A DNA stretch of 9,198 nt from Rubrobacter sp. (GTDB lineage Bacteria > Actinomycetota > Rubrobacteria > Rubrobacterales > Rubrobacteraceae): positions 1 through 9,198 of the forward strand of contig JADDPR010000378.1 of assembly GCA_016781775.1 (NCBI GenBank), in the 5' to 3' direction. Of the stretch, positions 1-6,200 are shown piece after piece. The translations under genes and the position numbers were made by a program. Within the stretch, counting starts at the first letter, position 1. Each line of letters starts with the position of its first letter. The notes under the pieces are model-generated. The model was not told where the DNA came from and ran no database searches. It was given only the letters and a program-made list of their open reading frames with translations.

Positions 1-144
1 TCCGAGACGGACCTCCTCTCGCGCGGCCTCGCAAGCGCCGGCCCCCTCGTGAGCTTCAAGGCGCGCCTGCTCCTCTCGCTGCTCCTCCGCTCCGGCGCAT
101 CGAAAGACGCGGTCGCCGAGACCTTCGAGCAGTGGACGGGCTGA
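1..144 (+). CDS. C-terminal end of a probable L-asparaginase (5' end outside window)
   Basis: An open frame runs from the first base to a TGA stop and encodes 47 residues, beginning SETDLLSRGL and ending FEQWTG. The segment ETDLLSRGLASAG followed by KARLLLSLLLRSGAS and a final FEQW resembles the C-terminal tail of bacterial asparaginases, where a short '..G.L...KAR.LL...L' helix and a last F-x-x-W/Y helix close the small domain. The catalytic threonines lie in the missing N-terminal part, so activity cannot be judged. Asparaginase hydrolyses asparagine to aspartate and ammonia, which suits the nitrogen-catabolic neighbours. Family assignment rests on pattern memory over a short stretch; another protein with a similar tail is possible. 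The frame itself is secure because it keeps the GC-rich third-position bias of its neighbours and ends just before a hairpin. Confidence 0.6.
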   Translation, partial: SETDLLSRGLASAGPLVSFKARLLLSLLLRSGASKDAVAETFEQWTG

Positions 145-215
145 GGGAAAGCGCCGAGGAGCGGGACGCGCGCCTTACGTCCTCGGTGAGAAGTAGCGCG
201 GGGCTTCTCCCTCAG
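141..215. terminator. Nested inverted repeat between convergent stop codons, probable bidirectional terminator
   Basis: CTGAGGGA at 141-148 is exactly complementary to TCCCTCAG at 208-215, and the stem continues past a one-base bulge with AAGC/GCTT. Inside it CCGAGGA (154-160) pairs with TCCTCGG (180-186). The outer arms contain the TGA stop of the left gene (142-144) and the TCA (stop of the minus-strand gene, 212-214). There is no T-tract on either strand, so this would be a terminator of the U-less kind reported for high-GC Gram-positives. Function is inferred from position and structure. Confidence 0.5.
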
Positions 216-1384
216 GCGCTTCGGTCGTTGCCGGGTTTGTGAGCCGGTTCCGGGGCGTCGGCGGGCGGGTCACCGGCGGCCTCTTCGAGGGCGTCGAGGG
301 CTGACGTGTAGTCCATGCCGGTCGCCCTGAGGAGGTCTACGGCGGTGGAGCGGATCTGTCCGACGAGCGCGCTGGTCGCGAGATCGCGCTGATGGTCGAG
401 CACGCCGGTCGCGCCGCGTCCGGCCGCGAGGGCGTAGCGCCTGACGTCGTCGGTGGTCCGGGGGGACCCGTCGAGGTAGGAGGCGAGGCCCCTCACCGCC
501 CTGGAGAGGTTGAGGACGGCCGCGGGGAGGGCATTCGGGGTCGATTCGGTCTTCCGCAGCAGGCGCAACGCCGAGCGGGAGAGCACCCGCGCGTTGGGGA
601 CGGCGAGATCCAGGTTCTCGGCCGCCGTCACGTAGGACTGGAGGCGATCGAGGGATCGCCTCCGGACCGGGGAGAGCCGGGCGGTATCGCGCGCAGCGTT
701 GAGGGACGCCCTGAGCTCGTCCACCCGATCGTCGGTCTCGCGCGCCTCCAGGAGCGCGCCCTCGGCCTTGGTCTCGTCCCTGCTCTCGAGGGACGCGGCA
801 ACACCCTCCAGGGTGGTCGCGAGGGCGTCGAGCACGGGCCGCGACGCCCTCGCTATCCTCCGCTCCGGGTCGACCGGGAGGAGCACGCCGATGACCAGAG
901 CCAGACCGATGCCCACGAGCGCATCGAAGACGCGGTCCAGCGAGAAGCCTTTCTGCGGGGCCTCCAGGGTGACCACGATGATCGAGGAGATCGCGATCTG
1001 CGTGAGAAGGAGCGGGCCCCCGCCGAAAAACACCACAGCACCCATCGCTACAGCTAGCACCACCGCGAGTTGCAGCGGCCTCGCCCCGAGGACGAAGAGC
1101 ACCAGGAGGTCGGCGATCACGAGTCCCAGGGACACCCCGAGGATAACCTGGATCGCTCGATTCACCGCCCAGCCAACCGAAGCGCCCAGCGTTATCACGG
1201 CCGCCACCGCCGCGAAGAACGGCTGCGGGTGCCCCAGAAGGAGTTTCGCGAGGAAATAGGCAAGACCCGCGGCCAGAGCAGTTTGCAGGACCGGCCAACC
1301 CCTGTCCCTTAAACGGCCTATGCCCCCTTGTAAACGTCCGCGCAACGCTCCGATCTCGGACACCTGCCCATCTTTGGAGAACAA
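212..1384 (-). CDS. FUSC / aromatic acid exporter (ArAE) family membrane protein
   Basis: Encodes 390 residues. A short basic N-terminus (RGRLQGGIGRLRDRG) leads into six hydrophobic segments at about 31-49, 54-71, 78-98, 103-119, 124-140 and 150-169. The sequence GHPQPFFAAVAAVITLG in helices 1-2 and NRAIQVILGVSLG before helix 3 are typical of the FUSC/ArAE superfamily, as is VDPERRI just after helix 6. Residues 170-390 form a soluble, charged, helical cytoplasmic domain. Family members such as E. coli AaeB export aromatic carboxylic acids, but substrates of single-half proteins like this are mostly unknown. The longest frame begins at a TTG (1384) without a clear ribosome binding site; GTG at 1363 or TTG at 1345 (with CGGAG close by) would also keep all six helices, so the start is uncertain. 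It faces away from the amidase gene, with 194 bp between them. Confidence 0.82.
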   Translation of the reverse strand: MFSKDGQVSEIGALRGRLQGGIGRLRDRGWPVLQTALAAGLAYFLAKLLLGHPQPFFAAVAAVITLGASVGWAVNRAIQVILGVSLGLVIADLLVLFVLGARPLQLAVVLAVAMGAVVFFGGGPLLLTQIAISSIIVVTLEAPQKGFSLDRVFDALVGIGLALVIGVLLPVDPERRIARASRPVLDALATTLEGVAASLESRDETKAEGALLEARETDDRVDELRASLNAARDTARLSPVRRRSLDRLQSYVTAAENLDLAVPNARVLSRSALRLLRKTESTPNALPAAVLNLSRAVRGLASYLDGSPRTTDDVRRYALAAGRGATGVLDHQRDLATSALVGQIRSTAVDLLRATGMDYTSALDALEEAAGDPPADAPEPAHKPGNDRSA

Positions 1385-1427
1385 CTATTTCGTAACGTTG
1401 GTCCTACCCGGGGCGACGGTCCTTCTA

Positions 1428-1442
1428 CCGGAGTTCCTCCGG
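1428..1442. repeat. Short hairpin/palindrome in the exporter-amidase divergent region
   Basis: CCGGAG (1428-1433), a TTC loop, and CTCCGG (1437-1442) form a perfect 6-bp inverted repeat. It lies roughly midway between the two divergent starts, where an operator or a 5'-leader hairpin for the exporter transcript could sit. With such GC content a 6-bp repeat can arise by chance, so only its location makes it notable. Confidence 0.3.
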
Positions 1443-1488
1443 CCGGGGTGCTCCAACGCACGGACAGTGGTGCGGTCGGGGAGCGAGT

Positions 1489-1518
1489 TTGACGAGGCCG
1501 GGGCCGAGCGCTTACCGT
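1489..1518 (+). promoter_or_regulatory. Candidate promoter of the amidase gene
   Basis: TTGACG (1489-1494) is followed after 18 bases by TACCGT (1513-1518), giving a good -35 and a TAnnnT-type -10 as used by actinobacterial housekeeping sigma factors. The -10 ends 60 bases before the GTG start, leaving a leader of roughly 50 nt with the ribosome binding site GGAGGAGGAGG at 1564-1574. This is a consensus match by eye with no experimental support. Confidence 0.42.
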
Positions 1519-1578
1519 GTCACGCCAGGACGTTAAGGATCAACCGGCGGTCCGCGACCAGTCGGAGGAGGAGGCTTC

Positions 1579-2994
1579 GTGTCGGAAGGTGAGATCTGCT
1601 GCATGACGGCCACGGAGCTGGCCGCACGAATTCGGGAGGGGGAGCTATCGGCGAGCGAGGTGATGGAGGCGCACCTGGCGAGGATCGAGGGCGCGAACCC
1701 GACGGTCAACGCGATCGTCACGCTCCTGCCGGATGAGGCGATGGCGGGCGCCCGCGCCGCCGACGAGGCACTCGCCCGCGGCCTGCCCGTCGGGCCGCTG
1801 CACGGGCTCCCGGTGGCGCACAAGGACCTGGCGCTCACGAAGGGCATCAGGACGACCTTCGGCTCCCCCATCTTCCGTGACTTCGTCCCGGAGACGGACG
1901 CCCTGATCGTGGAGCGGCTCAATCGGGCCGGCGCGGTCACGGTCGGCAAGACGAACACCCCCGAGTTCGGCGCGGGCTCCCAGACCTTCAACGAGGTCTT
2001 CGGGGAGACGCTCAACCCCTACGACACGACGAAGACGTGCGGCGGCTCTAGCGGGGGTGCCGCAGCGGCGCTTGCGTGCGGGATGCTCCCTCTCGCGGAC
2101 GGGAGCGACATGGGCGGCTCCTTACGCAACCCGGCCTCCTTCTGCAACGTCGTCGGCCTGCGCCCGTCGCCGGGGAGGGTCCCGACTTGGCCCGACGTAG
2201 CGCCCCATCCCCTCTCCGTAGAGGGCCCGATGGCCCGCACCGTCGAGGACGTGGCGCTGATGCTCGGCGCCATCGCCGGCCCCGACACCCGCTCTCCGCT
2301 CTCGCTCTCCGAGCCCGGTAGCGTCTTCTTCCAACCTCTCGACCGGGAATTCGACGGGGCCCGGGTGGCATGGAGCAAGGACCTCGGGGGGCTGCCGGTC
2401 GACCGCCGGGTGACGGAGGTGATCGAGGGGGGTCGCCACGTCTTCGAGTCCCTGGGCTGCCGGGTGGAGGAGGCCGAACCCGACCTGGCGGACGCCGACG
2501 AGGTCTTCAAGATCCTCAGGGCCTGGCGCTTCGAGCTCGCGTACGGGGAGCTTTTGAAGAAACGCCGCGGGGAGATGAAGAACACGGTGGTGTGGAACAT
2601 CGAGGAGGGGGCGCGGCTAAGCGGCCCGGAGGTCGCGTGGGCCGAGCGGAGGCGCGCAGAGCTGTACCAGGGGGCGCGCGAGTTTATGGACGCCCACGAG
2701 TTTCTCGTCCTGCCGGTCTCTCAGGTGCCGCCCTTCGAGGTGGGGCTGCGCTACCCGACGGAGATAAACGGCCAGCCGATGGAGACGTACATCGACTGGA
2801 TGAAGTCCTGTTACCTCGTCACCGTGATGGGCCTGCCGGCGATCTCGGTGCCGTGCGGCTTCACCCCCGAGGGCCTGCCCGTGGGCGTCCAGATCGTGGG
2901 ACGCCCCCGCGACGACCTCGGCGTCCTGCAACTGGCCCACGCCTTCGAGGGCGCCACGGGGTACGGCGGGCGCCGGCCACCCATCGCGGGTTAG
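1579..2994 (+). CDS. Amidase (amidase-signature family)
   Basis: Encodes 471 residues, the usual length for the family. The Ser-cisSer-Lys triad is visible: Lys82 in AHKDLALTKG, cis-Ser157 in CGGSSGGAAAA, and nucleophile Ser181 in GSDMGGSLRNPA; the 24-residue spacing of the two serines matches known members. The C-terminal part has MGLPAISVPCGF and GLPVGVQIVGRP, which close the fold. The enzyme hydrolyses a carboxamide to acid and ammonia in the cytoplasm (no signal peptide seen). The GatA subunit of the tRNA amidotransferase shares the fold, but no gatB/gatC is nearby, and the GSDMGGSLRNPA/CNVVGLRPS pattern is more like stand-alone amidases. The GTG start at 1579 is chosen because GGAGGAGGAGG lies directly before it; an ATG at codon 9 has no better site. 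Substrate cannot be read from sequence. The divergent carboxylic-acid exporter may be a partner. Confidence 0.9.
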   Translation: MSEGEICCMTATELAARIREGELSASEVMEAHLARIEGANPTVNAIVTLLPDEAMAGARAADEALARGLPVGPLHGLPVAHKDLALTKGIRTTFGSPIFRDFVPETDALIVERLNRAGAVTVGKTNTPEFGAGSQTFNEVFGETLNPYDTTKTCGGSSGGAAAALACGMLPLADGSDMGGSLRNPASFCNVVGLRPSPGRVPTWPDVAPHPLSVEGPMARTVEDVALMLGAIAGPDTRSPLSLSEPGSVFFQPLDREFDGARVAWSKDLGGLPVDRRVTEVIEGGRHVFESLGCRVEEAEPDLADADEVFKILRAWRFELAYGELLKKRRGEMKNTVVWNIEEGARLSGPEVAWAERRRAELYQGAREFMDAHEFLVLPVSQVPPFEVGLRYPTEINGQPMETYIDWMKSCYLVTVMGLPAISVPCGFTPEGLPVGVQIVGRPRDDLGVLQLAHAFEGATGYGGRRPPIAG

Positions 2995-3036
2995 GGAAGA
3001 ACGGTGCCCCGGTAGCACGGTCCGGCACAAGACCGC

Positions 3037-3066
3037 TGGCAACAACATTGCCAAACGGGCTAGAAT
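3037..3066 (+). promoter_or_regulatory. Promoter with overlapping palindromic operator candidate, GAF gene
   Basis: TAGAAT at 3061-3066 is a near-consensus -10. Eight bases or fewer upstream lies a perfect inverted repeat, TGGCAA (3037-3042), CAACA, TTGCCA (3048-3053). Its left half sits where the -35 would be (18 bases before the -10). There is no good -35, which fits a promoter controlled by a protein bound to the palindrome, either an activator or a repressor. The -10 is 62 bases before the TTG start at 3129. The region also separates the amidase stop (2994) from this gene, so the GAF gene probably has its own transcript. Confidence 0.42.
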
Positions 3067-3128
3067 GTCTTTGTCCTCGAACAATAGTGGGCTCGCGGGC
3101 ACCCGCTCGCGTCCCCGTGGAGGTGAGC

Positions 3129-3593
3129 TTGTCGGGTCGAGAAACGAGTGTACCTTCGCAGGAAGTCGTGGAGAACGTGCTCACGTCGGCGAAGGAAGCG
3201 CTGGATATGGACATCGCCATCGTGACGGAGATCGTAGACGACCGGCTGGTCTTCCGGGCGGTCGGCGGGGACGCCTCCTCGTTCGGCTTCGAGGCGGGCG
3301 CGAGCATCCCCCTGGAGGACTCCTACTGCAAGCGGGTAATAGACGGCAGCCTGCCCAAACTGGTCCCGGACGCCGGCAACGACGAGCGCGTGAGCAACCT
3401 CGAGATCACCCAAGCGGCCGGCATCGGCGCCTACGCGGGCTTCCCGCTCGTGCTCTCCGACGGACGCCCCTACGGCACGCTCTGCTGCCTGAGCCACTCG
3501 CCCGACCCCTGGCTCGCCGAGCGCGACCTCGAGCTTATGGCGAAGCTCGCCCAGGGTCTGGTCCGACGGCTCGAGGAAGAGTCGCAGGAGTAA
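3129..3593 (+). CDS. Stand-alone GAF domain protein
   Basis: Encodes 154 residues that are nearly all one GAF domain. Visible parts are an N-terminal helix (QEVVENVLTSAKEALDM), a beta strand (IAIVTEIVDDRLVFRAVGG), the IPLEDSYCKRVIDG motif around residues 61-74, PDAGNDERVSNL, IGAYAGFPLVLSDGRPYGTLCCLSH, and a C-terminal helix (ERDLELMAKLAQGLVRRLEEE). GAF domains bind small ligands or haem, or sense redox state; this subtype often occurs fused to EAL/GGDEF or kinase modules, but here no effector domain follows. The conserved cysteines in YCKR and LCC could be redox or ligand sites, which is inference. TTG at 3129 is chosen as start because GGAGGTG (3119-3125) lies five bases before it; the frame continues upstream only as an antisense-like extension through the amidase gene. 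Its partner is not visible in the window. Confidence 0.78.
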   Translation: MSGRETSVPSQEVVENVLTSAKEALDMDIAIVTEIVDDRLVFRAVGGDASSFGFEAGASIPLEDSYCKRVIDGSLPKLVPDAGNDERVSNLEITQAAGIGAYAGFPLVLSDGRPYGTLCCLSHSPDPWLAERDLELMAKLAQGLVRRLEEESQE

Positions 3594-3815
3594 CCCGCCC
3601 CAACCACCGCCGAGCGGAGCCACGAAAGGCACCCCTGGCTCCCGGATACGGCGACGGACAAAGCAACGCAGATCCGGAGCCAAAACCGACGGGGGCGCAC
3701 AGGACCGGGCAACAAAATCGAGGGCCGAAAACAGTAGCGTCCTCGTCGCCACGAAATCCTTTCCTTGCTGATGCCTGGGATGTTGCCGGATGTCTCCGGG
3801 AAGCAGCGCCAGCCG
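3594..3815. other. Convergent intergenic region with two hairpins (GAF gene / P5C dehydrogenase gene)
   Basis: No gene is supported here. TGGCTCCCGGAT (3636-3647) pairs with ATCCGGAGCCA (3672-3682) over 11 bp with one bulged C and a 24-base loop; it is followed by AAAA on the plus strand. A smaller hairpin CCGGA-TGTC-TCCGG (3786-3799) lies 16 bases past the dehydrogenase stop on the minus strand. Neither has a T-tract in the sense direction. They are the best terminator candidates for the two converging transcripts. Confidence 0.4.
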
Positions 3816-5366
3816 CTAGAACCTCTCGACGACCGTGCGGGCGAGCATGTGCAGCGGCAGGTAGTCGGGGCCACCGGCCTTGGAGTCGGTCCCGCTCATG
3901 CCGAAGCCTCCGAACGGCTGGACGCCGACCAGCGCTCCCGTGATAGTCCTGTTGAAGTAGACGTTGCCGGCCTTGAACTCCTGGCGGGCGCGCTCGAGGT
4001 GCTCGCGGTTCTTCGAGTAGACGCCGCCGGTCAGGCCGTAGGGGGAGTCGTTGGCTATAGAGAGGGCCTCGTCGAAGTCGCGGGCCTTGATGATGGAGAG
4101 GACGGGGCCGAAGATCTCCTCCCGCGCCACCGTGGCGTCGCGCTCGACCTCGAAGACGGTGGGCTCGACGAAGTAGCCCCCCTCCGGGTCGCCCGGATCG
4201 CCGCCGAGGACGCGCTCGCCCTCGCCCTTGCCGGCCTCGATGTATCCCGCGACCTTTTCGAACTGCGGCTCGCTTATGAGCGGTCCCACGTTCACTTCCG
4301 CGGCCTCCGGCGCGCCGATCTTCAGCGCCTTCGCACGCTCGACGACCTTTGCGAGTACGTCGTCGTAGACGTCGGCGTGCAGGATGGCGCGGGATGCCGC
4401 GCTGCACTTCTGGCCCGAGTAGCCGTAGGCGCTCTTTACGATGTCGGCCGCCGCCGAGTCGAGGTCGGCGGAGTCGTCTATGACCATCGCGTCCTTGCCG
4501 CCCATCTCGGCGATGACCCGCTTGATCCAGCGCTGCCTCGGTATCTGCCTCGCGGCGAGCTCGTTGATCCTCAACCCGGTGCGCATAGAGCCGGTGAAGG
4601 AGATGAAACGCGTGCGCGCGTCCTCGACGAGGTAGTCGCCCACCTCGGAGCCGTAACCGGGCAGGAAGCTCATCACCCCGTCGGGGACGCCGGCCTCCTC
4701 GAAGATCTCGGCGACGATCGCGCCCGTCACCGGGGTGAACTCGCTGGGCTTCATCACGACCGCGTTCCCCGTGACCAGCGCCGCGCTCGCCATGCCGGTG
4801 AGGATGGCGGTGGGGAAGTTCCACGGCGCTATGACGACCCCCACCCCCATCGGCATGTAGGAGTAACGGCTCTCCTCGCCCGGGACGGAGTAGACCTCGA
4901 TCCCGTCCTTCAGGCGCAGCATCTCGCGGGCGTAGTACTCCAGAAAGTCGATGGCCTCGGCGACCTGCGCGTCGGCCTCGGACCAGGGCTTCCCGCCCTC
5001 GTAGACCTCCCACGCAAGGAGCTCGAACTTCCTGCGACGCATGATGGCGGCGGCCCTCAGCATGATCCTGGCCCTCGCCTCCGGCGCGGTCCTGCTCCAG
5101 GTTCCGAACGCGTTCGTGGCCGTCTCAAGCGCCATGTCCGCCTCGCGCTCGGTGGCCCGGGCGGTCCTACCGACGACCCTGGAGGGCTCGGACGGGTCGA
5201 CGGAGACGATCTCGCCGTCCGTCTCGACCCTCTTGCCGCCGATGATCGCGGGGTAGCTCCGCCCGAGCCTGCCCCCCACCGTCGACAGGGCGGCGCGCAT
5301 CTTCTCCCGCACCTTCGCGTCCGACCAGTCCTGATACTTCTCGTTCTCGTAAGGTACGAGCCCCAT
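3816..5366 (-). CDS. rocA: 1-pyrroline-5-carboxylate dehydrogenase (L-glutamate gamma-semialdehyde dehydrogenase), RocA type
   Basis: Encodes 516 residues, the length of Bacillus RocA (about 515), and can be followed collinearly along that protein. It oxidises glutamate gamma-semialdehyde, the open form of P5C, to glutamate with NAD+, the last step of proline and arginine/ornithine catabolism. ALDH landmarks: PWNFP with Asn183, Lys206 in VMKPSEF, FTGS at 257-260 in the cofactor site, general base Glu287 in IAEMGGKD, catalytic Cys321 in SGQKCSAASR, EEIFGPV at 416-422, and the RocA-type ending GFGMSGTDSKAGGPDYL. It is the single-function enzyme, without the proline dehydrogenase domain of PutA. 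ATG at 5366 is chosen because AGGAGG lies six bases upstream; the same frame stays open to 5687, but that extension has no homology. No proline dehydrogenase is in the window; arginase, 1.4 kb away on the other strand, would feed the pathway through ornithine. Confidence 0.95.
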   Translation of the reverse strand: MGLVPYENEKYQDWSDAKVREKMRAALSTVGGRLGRSYPAIIGGKRVETDGEIVSVDPSEPSRVVGRTARATEREADMALETATNAFGTWSRTAPEARARIMLRAAAIMRRRKFELLAWEVYEGGKPWSEADAQVAEAIDFLEYYAREMLRLKDGIEVYSVPGEESRYSYMPMGVGVVIAPWNFPTAILTGMASAALVTGNAVVMKPSEFTPVTGAIVAEIFEEAGVPDGVMSFLPGYGSEVGDYLVEDARTRFISFTGSMRTGLRINELAARQIPRQRWIKRVIAEMGGKDAMVIDDSADLDSAAADIVKSAYGYSGQKCSAASRAILHADVYDDVLAKVVERAKALKIGAPEAAEVNVGPLISEPQFEKVAGYIEAGKGEGERVLGGDPGDPEGGYFVEPTVFEVERDATVAREEIFGPVLSIIKARDFDEALSIANDSPYGLTGGVYSKNREHLERARQEFKAGNVYFNRTITGALVGVQPFGGFGMSGTDSKAGGPDYLPLHMLARTVVERF

Positions 5367-5404
5367 CTGGTTCCTCCTCGTCGATACCGCCGCAAGGTTT
5401 GTAT

Positions 5405-5432
5405 ATTGTATCCAACGGTCGATGCTACGCAA
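5405..5432 (-). promoter_or_regulatory. Promoter of the P5C dehydrogenase gene
   Basis: Read on the minus strand, TTGCGT (5432-5427), a 16-base spacer and TACAAT (5410-5405) make a good housekeeping promoter, lying in the only AT-rich patch of the region. The -10 ends 38 bases before the ATG at 5366, leaving a short leader with the ribosome binding site AGGAGG. The strong -10 makes this one of the more convincing promoters of the window. Confidence 0.55.
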
Positions 5433-5449
5433 GGATATACGTGATAGGA

Positions 5450-5517
5450 GGTTCGGCGTTGCAAACCTAGCCACAAAGTGCGCGACGCATAGCGGGACCC
5501 GCGCTGTCGGCCGAACC
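5450..5517. repeat. Inverted repeat upstream of the P5C dehydrogenase promoter
   Basis: GGTTCGGC (5450-5457) is exactly complementary to GCCGAACC (5510-5517), 52 bases apart. Inside is an 11-bp odd palindrome GCGGG-A-CCCGC (5492-5502). It lies 18 bases upstream of the -35 of the dehydrogenase gene. It may be a pair of binding half-sites or a folded element of unknown purpose; the rest of 5433-5597 shows no supported gene. Confidence 0.3.
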
Positions 5518-5597
5518 GAGGACCACGGTACCACCATAGGAATCCTGTACGTCAAGTCCTGGCCGCGCGATGGCCGTCCTCCTCGATGCAATCTCCT

Positions 5598-5637
5598 GCG
5601 CGTAGAACCTTCCGCGCGTAGAATCGCGGCGCGCGTA
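5598..5637 (+). repeat. Three direct repeats of GCGCGTA at 16-17 bp pitch
   Basis: GCGCGTAGAA occurs at 5598-5607 and 5614-5623, and the core GCGCGTA returns at 5631-5637, so the units start 16 and 17 bases apart. A partial GCGCGA at 5565-5570 is 33 bases (two pitches) further left. The second copy creates TAGAAT (5619-5624), a plausible -10 for the acetyltransferase gene that begins 61 bases downstream. The repeats could be binding sites for a regulator or a chance product of high GC content. Confidence 0.35.
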
Positions 5638-5685
5638 TCGTGCGGACGGGTTCGGTTTTCGTTGGTGTCAGGAGGTGTGTAGTCC

Positions 5686-6171
5686 ATGCGGCCACGGATT
5701 CGACCGTTCGACGATCGAGACGCCGAGGCGGTAATCGACCTCTCGCTGCGGGCGTGGGCGCCGGTCTTCGCGTCTCTTGAGCAGGCGTTGGGTTCCGAGA
5801 TTTTCAGGCGACAGCATCCGGACTGGCGAGAAGATCAGCGGCGGGCGGTAGAGGACGTCTGCGCCGCGAAAAAGAGGCGAGTGTGGGTCGCTGAGGTAGG
5901 TGCGAGCGCCGTCGGCTTCGTGGCGGTCGAGCTTCATCATCCTGAGCGCAGCATGGGTGAGATCTCCATGCTGGCTGTCGACCCCGACCACCAGGGCGGC
6001 GGCATCGGAACCGCTCTAACCGAGTTCGCGCTCGACAGGCTCAAAGACGCCGGGATGACGGTAGCAATGGTCGAGACGGGGGGCGACCCCGGACATGCCG
6101 CGGCGCGCCGCACGTACGAGAAGGCCGGTTATGTCCACCTGCCGATAGCCAGGTACTTCAAGAACCTGTAG
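5686..6171 (+). CDS. GNAT family N-acetyltransferase
   Basis: Encodes 161 residues, one complete GNAT domain. It opens with the usual IRPFDDRDAEAVIDLSLRAW strand-helix, followed by VWVAEVGASAVGFVAVEL (strands 2-4). ISMLAVDPDHQGGGIGTAL at about 93-111 is motif A, whose QGGGIG loop binds the pyrophosphate of acetyl-CoA. The end ARRTYEKAGYVHLPIARYFKNL is motif B, with the common '.F/Y.K.GF' turn. The protein would transfer an acetyl group from acetyl-CoA to an amine; the acceptor cannot be predicted. The ATG at 5686 has AGGAGG nine to fifteen bases upstream. It is divergent from the P5C dehydrogenase gene with 319 bp between them and is probably monocistronic, since a hairpin follows its stop. 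Nothing links it clearly to the amino-acid catabolic genes beyond position. Confidence 0.88.
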   Translation: MRPRIRPFDDRDAEAVIDLSLRAWAPVFASLEQALGSEIFRRQHPDWREDQRRAVEDVCAAKKRRVWVAEVGASAVGFVAVELHHPERSMGEISMLAVDPDHQGGGIGTALTEFALDRLKDAGMTVAMVETGGDPGHAAARRTYEKAGYVHLPIARYFKNL

Positions 6172-6177
6172 CTACAA

Positions 6178-6193
6178 GGGGCCGCAATGCCCC
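6178..6193 (+). terminator. Hairpin just after the acetyltransferase gene
   Basis: GGGGC (6178-6182), a six-base loop and GCCCC (6189-6193) form a small GC hairpin six bases past the TAG stop. The stop itself lies in the ten-base palindrome TGTAGCTACA (6167-6176). No T-run follows, so termination strength is uncertain. Confidence 0.35.
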
Positions 6194-6200
6194 CAGCGAC

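Noticed and set aside
3048..3066. TTGCCA (3048) as a -35 box for the TAGAAT -10
   Set aside because: Only seven bases separate the two, far too few for a sigma-70-type promoter; the hexamer is better explained as the right arm of the palindrome.
2370..3128. Upstream extension of the GAF frame through the end of the amidase gene
   Set aside because: It is an out-of-frame reading of the amidase gene, rich in Gly, Arg and Pro; the TTG at 3129 has a strong GGAGGTG site.
3765..5444. Long open frame of 559 codons on the plus strand opposite the P5C dehydrogenase gene
   Set aside because: It is the antisense shadow of a strongly conserved gene; its product is rich in His, Arg, Gly and Asp with no recognisable domain, as expected in GC-rich DNA.
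5422..5682. 86-codon plus-strand open frame in the divergent region
   Set aside because: Arg-rich product without a domain, no clear ribosome binding site, and it overlaps the inverted repeat, GCGCGTA repeats and promoter elements.
5367..5687. N-terminal extension of the P5C dehydrogenase up to 5687
   Set aside because: The extension has no homology to the family, crosses a good promoter (5405-5432), and the ATG at 5366 has a proper ribosome binding site and gives the usual family length.
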